A DNA stretch of 9,862 bases, from positions 1-9,862 of the forward strand of contig JAMOPH010000286.1 in assembly GCA_027064665.1 (NCBI GenBank), read 5' to 3'. The notes below the pieces were generated by a model. It saw only the letters and a program-made list of their open reading frames with translations, searched no databases and was not told where the DNA came from. Source of the DNA: a bacterium. Lineage in GTDB: Bacteria; UBP14; UBA6098; B30-G16. The position numbers and the translations under genes are program-made. Each line of letters starts with the position of its first letter. The stretch's first letter is position 1. This document shows, one piece after another, positions 5,918 through 9,862 of this stretch.

Positions 5918-6972
5918 CATTCGTCCTCCGGCGGCAGGCATTCAAGCGATTTTTCCGCCGGAATTATCCTCGTGCCGAAGGGCTCGCACAGGCAGGAAAA
6001 ATACCCCGCAAGCGAATCCGCATCGGCAAGATGAGGCTGGGCGAATTTTTTTAGTGTCTGGATGGGAATCAACTCCACGGAATTGACAAAGTCATCACAA
6101 AAAGTTATTTTCGCCAGCGCCCCGATGTTGCCGAGGGTGTCGTGCTGGTCAAATATCAAATTGCCCAGAGAATAGATTACAACGCCGCCGTGATAGAACT
6201 CCACGCCCTGAAGTCTGTGGGGATGAGAACCCACAACGACTTTCGCCCCGGCATCAATGAATTTGTGGGCAAGTTCCCTCTGCCGCCGGGAAGGATATTG
6301 TTGATATTCCCATCCCCAGTGTTCAAACACGATAACATTTGCGCCGATTTGGGCGAGTGCCTCAATCAGCGCGACTGCTGTGGACTCGCCCTCGGGAATC
6401 CAGGTGGGGGCACAGCCGGGATGTTCTTTCCCCCAGTAGCCGGATTTCGTGTCGTTGAGCGCCAGTATCACAAACCAATGCCCCTTTATCCAGAAGGATT
6501 GCGGGCGGAAAAACTCCGTCCAGTTGGCGCCTGCCCCCATCGGGATTATTCCAGCGAATTTGAGTGAGTCAACGGTCTCCACCACGCCGGCGCTGAAATA
6601 ATCAAAAATGTGGTTGTTGGCGAGACTGACCGCATCAATTCCAGCCCACAGCAAGCCCTTTCGCACCGCAGGGTCTGCCCGAAAGACATATTTTTTGTTC
6701 ACCGCCCGGGTCTGCGTGCCGACGGTTGTCTCAAGATTGACCACCGCAAGGTCAGCCCGGCGAAGGATATCGGCGATTCCCTCAAAGGGGTAGTTCACGC
6801 CATACTGGCGAATCGCCTTTCCCACATTGCGGGCGAGCATAACATCCCCGCCGAATATCAGTGTGATTGTGTCGGCGGGGGCGAACCACTGCGGGAAAGA
6901 CAGCGCGGAACTTAAAAAGAGGCAGGCTATCAAAAGCCCGCCCCTTGCAAAAGTGAAGGTCCTATTTCCCAT
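5917..6972 (-). CDS. CapA family protein (PGA_cap, metallophosphatase-like), exported
   Basis: The protein has 351 residues. Residues 1-26 look like a signal peptide (NRTFTFARGG, then LLIACLFLSSALS), though a cysteine at 17 and lack of a clear lipobox leave the processing open. The CapA domain (about 36-280) shows GGDVML (41-46), VNLET (78-82), SLANNHIFD (116-124), EHWGWEY (217-223), GSHPH (248-252) and YSLGNLIFD (267-275), the metal-binding-like motifs of this metallophosphatase-related fold. CapA/PgsA proteins are known from poly-gamma-glutamate capsule synthesis and export, but no PgsB or PgsC partner is present here, so the substrate is unknown. It starts 15 nt after pgk, suggesting cotranscription, although the ATG at 6972 has no strong ribosome binding site. 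The last 70 residues are not conserved motifs that I recognise. Confidence 0.9.
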   Translation of the reverse strand: MGNRTFTFARGGLLIACLFLSSALSFPQWFAPADTITLIFGGDVMLARNVGKAIRQYGVNYPFEGIADILRRADLAVVNLETTVGTQTRAVNKKYVFRADPAVRKGLLWAGIDAVSLANNHIFDYFSAGVVETVDSLKFAGIIPMGAGANWTEFFRPQSFWIKGHWFVILALNDTKSGYWGKEHPGCAPTWIPEGESTAVALIEALAQIGANVIVFEHWGWEYQQYPSRRQRELAHKFIDAGAKVVVGSHPHRLQGVEFYHGGVVIYSLGNLIFDQHDTLGNIGALAKITFCDDFVNSVELIPIQTLKKFAQPHLADADSLAGYFSCLCEPFGTRIIPAEKSLECLPPEDE

Positions 6973-6987
6973 TACTGCCGGCGGAAT

Positions 6988-8184
6988 TTACTTTTTATCT
7001 GTCAGGGCGGCGATACCGGGAAGTTCTTTGCCCTCCATAAACTTCAGCGATGCGCCACCACCTGTGGAGACATGTGTCATCTGGTCAGCCAGACCGAATT
7101 TTTTAGCCGCCGCAGCGGAATCGCCACCACCGACGACAGCGATATCCCCCCGCTGGGCAACTTCAGCCATAGTCTCCAGAACCGCCCGGGTGCCCTCGGC
7201 GAACCTGTCTATCTCAAACACCCCCATAGGACCGTTGAGGAAAACACTTTTGGCTTCAAGAATCGCCCCCTGATACAGTTGAATCGTGCTCTGACCGATA
7301 TCCACTCCGATGGCATCGGGCGGAATTCTGTCGTAGGGCACAGTTTTCACATTGGCATCCTCATCCATCTGGTCAGCCACCAGAATGTCCACGGGGAGCA
7401 TCATTTTCCCGCCGGTCTCCTCGGATTTCAGCCAGGTCTTCATAGCGACATCCAGCATATCCTCCTCAACGATGGATTTTCCGATATCAAGCCCGAGCGC
7501 AGCGAAGAATGTGTAGCACATTCCGCCACCGATAAGGAGTTTATCCACACGGGGAAGGAGATTTTCCAGCACATTTATTTTGGTTGACACCTTTGCACCG
7601 CCGACCACCGCAACGAACGGGCGGGGCGGGTTCTCCAGAAGCGTTCCCAGATACTTCACCTCTTTTGCCACAAGATAGCCGGCGCAGGCAGGCTGAAGTA
7701 TTTTGGGCACACCCACCACCGATGCGTGGGCACGATGACACACCGCAAAGGCATCGTTGACATAGGCATCACCGTGCTTTGCCAACTGTTTCGCAAATTC
7801 GGGGTCGTTGTCAGTTTCACCCTTGTGGAAACGCAGGTTTTCCAGCATAACCACTTCACCGGGGTTGAGGGATTTTGTCACCTTCTCCACCTCGGGACCC
7901 ACACAGTCCGGAAGGAACCTGACTTTTTTCCCCAGAAGTTCTGAAAGGCGCTCGGCGACAGGTTTGAGGGAAAGTTCGGGCACAACCTTGCCCTTTGGTC
8001 TCCCCAGATGGGACATCAACACAACCGAGGCGCCATCAGAAAGGAGTTTCTTCAAAGTGGGCAGGGTAGCCACAATCCTTGTGTCATCGGTTATCCTGCC
8101 GTCCTCCATAGGGACATTGTAATCAACCCTTACGAGCACCCGCTTTCCCTTGAATTTCACATCATCTATGGTCATTTTGCGCAT
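6988..8184 (-). CDS. pgk: Phosphoglycerate kinase
   Basis: This 398-residue enzyme transfers phosphate from 1,3-bisphosphoglycerate to ADP in glycolysis. Motifs in order are RVDYNVP (19-25), SHLGRPKG (58-65), ENLRFHKGE (115-123), DAFAVCHRAHAS (144-155), GGAKVSTKI (195-203), NGPMGVFE (317-324), GGGDSAAA (352-359) and STGGGASL (373-380), so both substrate and nucleotide sites are complete. The usual DAFG at 144-147 reads DAFA here. The frame is open to 8265, but 8184 is chosen: GGGAGGG lies 8 nt before it, the protein then has normal length, and the longer reading would run through the promoter. A second ATG at 8175 is spaced too far from the site. It follows gap, the preceding step of the pathway, but has its own candidate promoter. 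CapA follows after 15 nt. Confidence 0.97.
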   Translation of the reverse strand: MRKMTIDDVKFKGKRVLVRVDYNVPMEDGRITDDTRIVATLPTLKKLLSDGASVVLMSHLGRPKGKVVPELSLKPVAERLSELLGKKVRFLPDCVGPEVEKVTKSLNPGEVVMLENLRFHKGETDNDPEFAKQLAKHGDAYVNDAFAVCHRAHASVVGVPKILQPACAGYLVAKEVKYLGTLLENPPRPFVAVVGGAKVSTKINVLENLLPRVDKLLIGGGMCYTFFAALGLDIGKSIVEEDMLDVAMKTWLKSEETGGKMMLPVDILVADQMDEDANVKTVPYDRIPPDAIGVDIGQSTIQLYQGAILEAKSVFLNGPMGVFEIDRFAEGTRAVLETMAEVAQRGDIAVVGGGDSAAAAKKFGLADQMTHVSTGGGASLKFMEGKELPGIAALTDKK

Positions 8185-8199
8185 AGTAAAATCCCTCCC

Positions 8200-8219
8200 G
8201 CAAATCGTATGAGATTTGC
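8200..8219 (-). promoter_or_regulatory. Dyad GCAAATC-N6-GATTTGC, operator-like, upstream of pgk
   Basis: A perfect 7-bp inverted repeat with a 6-bp centre lies between the pgk -10 box and the ribosome binding site. One arm is shared with the ATTTGCAAAT palindrome of the promoter, so three GCAAAT half-sites occur within about 25 bp. Its place across the expected transcription start suggests a repressor site rather than an RNA hairpin, because the upstream arm would lie mostly before the first transcribed base. Confidence 0.35.
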
Positions 8220-8254
8220 AAATTATCCACCAAACAGCGGTGTGCAAGAAAAAT
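8214..8254 (-). promoter_or_regulatory. pgk promoter, copy 2 of the shared bipartite element
   Basis: On the minus strand ATTTTTCTTGC (8254-8244) is followed after exactly 18 bp by TAATTTGCAAAT (8225-8214), the same halves and spacing as before ahcY, while the intervening 18 bp differ. As a promoter it reads TTGCAC (8247-8242), 16 bp, TAATTT (8225-8220). It begins 7 bp after the gap stop codon and gives a leader of about 25 nt. Confidence 0.6.
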
Positions 8255-8261
8255 TTTGCCC

Positions 8262-9263
8262 TCACATCAGTTTGAGCATATCAACCATTCTGTTGGAGAA
8301 TCCGAACTCGTTGTCATACCAGGACAGAATCTTTGCAAATCTCCCCTTCTCGCCGAGGACGAAGGTGGAGAGAGCATCAAACACCGAGGAATGAGGGTTA
8401 CCGATGATGTCGGTGGAGACAATCGGGTCCTCAACATACTGGAGAATTCCCGCCATATCGGTCTCGGCGGCTTTTTTGAACACACGGTTTATCTCCTCGG
8501 CGGTGACTTCGGTCTTAAGTTCCACATTCAGGTCCACAATTGAGGCATCGGGCACGGGAACCCGCATAGAGATAGCATAAAATCTGCCTTTCAGTTCGGG
8601 ATAAATCATCTGCGCCGTCTTGTAGGAACCAGTGGTGGTCGGGATAATGGACATCCCAGCCGCTCTGGCACGGCGGAAATCCTTTTTGTGGGGCAGGTCC
8701 AGAATCCTCTGGTCGTTGGTGTATGCGTGGACGGTGGTCATCAGGGCGTTCTCAATTCCGAAGTTGTCCATCAGCACCTTGACCAGAGGCACCAGCGCAT
8801 TGGTGGTGCAGGAGCCTATGGAGATGATGGTATGCATCTGCGGGTCGTAGTCCTTCTCGTTGACGCCGATGATAAAAGTTCCGTCGGCATCGCTGGAGGG
8901 CGCAGAGATAAGGACTTTTTGGGCGCCTGCTGTGATATGCTGCATCGCCTGTTCCCTCTTGCGGAAAAGCCCGGTGGATTCCACGACAATGTCAACGGAG
9001 TGGTCGCCCCAGGGGATTTCCGCCGGAGTTTTTATCGCATAGACCGGAATCTCAACGCCATCCACGATGATTGATTTATCGGTGTGGGAAACCTCGTGGT
9101 CCCAGACTCCGTGGACGGAATCGTATTTGAGCAGATACGCCAGCATCTGAGGGGTGGTGATATCATTGATGGCGACGAACTCAAGTTCGGGGTCTCCCCA
9201 GCCGATTCTGAACACCAACCGACCAATCCTCCCGAATCCATTGATGGCTATTCTTTTTGCCAT
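8262..9263 (-). CDS. gap: Glyceraldehyde-3-phosphate dehydrogenase, type I
   Basis: This 333-residue enzyme, of normal family length, converts glyceraldehyde 3-phosphate, NAD and phosphate to 1,3-bisphosphoglycerate. The Rossmann motif INGFGRIGR (7-15) and D34 after AIN favour NAD over NADP. The catalytic cysteine is C152 in SIGSCTTNALVP, and H179 in TTVHAYTNDQ is its partner. The phosphate sites include PTTTGSYKT (208-216) and R234 in MRVPVP, and WYDNEFGFSNRM closes the protein. SCTTNA replaces the common SCTTNC, and GSYKT replaces the common GAAKA, so it is a somewhat divergent branch. GGGAGGTG precedes the ATG at 9263. It has its own candidate promoter and is followed by pgk, the next enzyme of the pathway, after a 77-nt gap that contains the pgk promoter. 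Confidence 0.97.
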   Translation of the reverse strand: MAKRIAINGFGRIGRLVFRIGWGDPELEFVAINDITTPQMLAYLLKYDSVHGVWDHEVSHTDKSIIVDGVEIPVYAIKTPAEIPWGDHSVDIVVESTGLFRKREQAMQHITAGAQKVLISAPSSDADGTFIIGVNEKDYDPQMHTIISIGSCTTNALVPLVKVLMDNFGIENALMTTVHAYTNDQRILDLPHKKDFRRARAAGMSIIPTTTGSYKTAQMIYPELKGRFYAISMRVPVPDASIVDLNVELKTEVTAEEINRVFKKAAETDMAGILQYVEDPIVSTDIIGNPHSSVFDALSTFVLGEKGRFAKILSWYDNEFGFSNRMVDMLKLM

Positions 9264-9267
9264 TTTT

Positions 9268-9281
9268 CACCTCCCAAGGTG
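9268..9281 (-). promoter_or_regulatory. Small hairpin over the gap ribosome binding site
   Basis: The leader contains CACCT-TGGG-AGGTG, a 5-bp stem with a 4-nt loop that holds the ribosome binding site GGGAGGTG in its loop and 3' arm, four bases before the ATG. It could modulate translation. The stem is short and may be chance. Confidence 0.25.
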
Positions 9282-9313
9282 TGATTTTTCCAAAGAACCG
9301 GAATTTGTTTGAA

Positions 9314-9341
9314 AATATAAAAATCTTGATGCCAGTCCCAA
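9314..9341 (-). promoter_or_regulatory. Candidate gap promoter
   Basis: On the minus strand TTGGGA (9341-9336) and TATATT (9319-9314) are 16 bp apart in the AT-rich 91-nt gap between the histidine kinase stop and gap. The expected leader is about 45 nt. The TTG to TA distance (19 bp) equals that before dnaX, ahcY and pgk. Confidence 0.5.
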
Positions 9342-9354
9342 AAGAATTTTGACC

Positions 9355-9862
9355 TCAAGAAAAAACTTTTTCAAGAACGATGGCAAGTTGCCCCATAGTA
9401 AAAGGCTTTTGAAGAATATAGCGAACACCGGCATCAATAAGTTCCTCCACAGTCTCAATTTGAGTGTATGCGGTCGCAACGATCACGGGCACAGAGGGGT
9501 CAATTTCCATAATTTTTCTGTAAACCACTTCGCCCCCGGTTTCCTTCAGAATCATATCAAGAATCACCGCATCCGGACGAACTTTGCCGAAAAGACTCAC
9601 CCCCTCCTGAGCATTAGATGCCACAATAGGCTCATAGCCAAGAGAATCAAGCATATTCACAAGGGCTTTTTGAACATCCTCATCATCCTCAATAACAAGG
9701 ACAGTTTTGGGAGAATGGACTTTTGGGGGCACCCTGTATGCCTCAAAACTTTTTTCTGCAACCTCCGCCATAGGGAAAAACAAAGACACCGTGGTTCCAA
9801 CTCCCTCTTCGCTTTTGATATCTATGGTTCCGCCGTGATGTCTTATTGACGAGAGCGCAACC
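9355..9862 (-). CDS. Hybrid sensor histidine kinase, C-terminal end (ATPase tail plus receiver domain), cut by window edge
   Basis: The visible 168 residues begin inside a kinase domain: VALSSIRHHGG, then SEEGVGTTVSLFFP (residues 17-30), the G2 box and end of a HATPase_c domain. No stop separates this from a receiver domain (about 52-168) with the acidic pair D59/D60 in IEDDED, phospho-acceptor D102 in DAVILDM, T130 in VIVATA and K152 in LQKPF. The protein is therefore a hybrid kinase rather than a free response regulator; an apparent GTG start at 9789 lies within the kinase tail and should not be used. Such proteins pass phosphate from a kinase histidine to their own receiver aspartate and often on to a further partner. 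The sensor part and its signal lie outside the window. The gene ends 91 nt before gap, which has its own candidate promoter. Confidence 0.9.
   Translation of the reverse strand, partial: VALSSIRHHGGTIDIKSEEGVGTTVSLFFPMAEVAEKSFEAYRVPPKVHSPKTVLVIEDDEDVQKALVNMLDSLGYEPIVASNAQEGVSLFGKVRPDAVILDMILKETGGEVVYRKIMEIDPSVPVIVATAYTQIETVEELIDAGVRYILQKPFTMGQLAIVLEKVFS

Noticed and set aside
7072..7587. A 171-codon open frame on the plus strand
   Set aside because: Antisense to pgk with no motif or ribosome binding site.
8185..8265. Longer N-terminus of phosphoglycerate kinase
   Set aside because: It would cover the shared promoter element, give a protein longer than the family, and lacks a ribosome binding site.
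9355..9400. AT-rich stretch at the end of the histidine kinase gene as an intrinsic terminator
   Set aside because: The only inverted repeat (GAAAAA-GT-TTTTTC) has no GC pairs to speak of and a 2-nt loop, and it lies inside the last codons.

Overview
The window is an ordinary, gene-dense bacterial chromosome segment of moderately high GC. It carries housekeeping genes and has no sign of phage, transposons, CRISPR or RNA genes. Lineage cannot be fixed from the sequence. The probable promoters share a TTG, about 19 bp, then TA-T/A-rich layout, which recalls Bacteroidetes/FCB-type promoters. The adenosylhomocysteinase is the short archaeal/thermophile-like type. Together these hint at an uncultured bacterial lineage, possibly FCB-related, but this is inference.

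Layout. At the left edge is the N-terminal part of nadC (minus strand, running off the window). Divergent from it is a two-gene plus-strand unit, dnaX (clamp-loader tau/gamma) followed immediately by ybaB/ebfC (nucleoid-associated protein). From 2244 to the right edge every gene is on the minus strand. Read in transcription order (right to left) these are: the C-terminal end of a hybrid histidine kinase (kinase ATPase tail plus receiver domain, running off the window); gap (GAPDH); pgk (phosphoglycerate kinase); a CapA-family exported metallophosphatase-like protein; ahcY (adenosylhomocysteinase), ending in a clear intrinsic terminator; a PrsW-family intramembrane protease; nfeD; and an SPFH/slipin-family membrane protein. 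The slipin stop codon directly abuts the ybaB stop codon.

How the genes work together. gap and pgk catalyse consecutive glycolytic steps, each with its own candidate promoter; capA follows pgk by 15 nt and is probably cotranscribed. ahcY clears S-adenosylhomocysteine. nfeD and slipin form the classic membrane-microdomain pair, here directly downstream of a membrane protease. dnaX-ybaB is the common replication-linked pair, but recR does not follow.

The most interesting signal is non-coding. The regions upstream of ahcY and pgk carry the same two-part element with exactly the same spacing (ATTTTTCTTGC, 18 bp, TAATTTGCAAAT), and related TTG/TA elements occur before dnaX, gap, nfeD and prsW. 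I found no convincing previously undescribed multi-gene system here.
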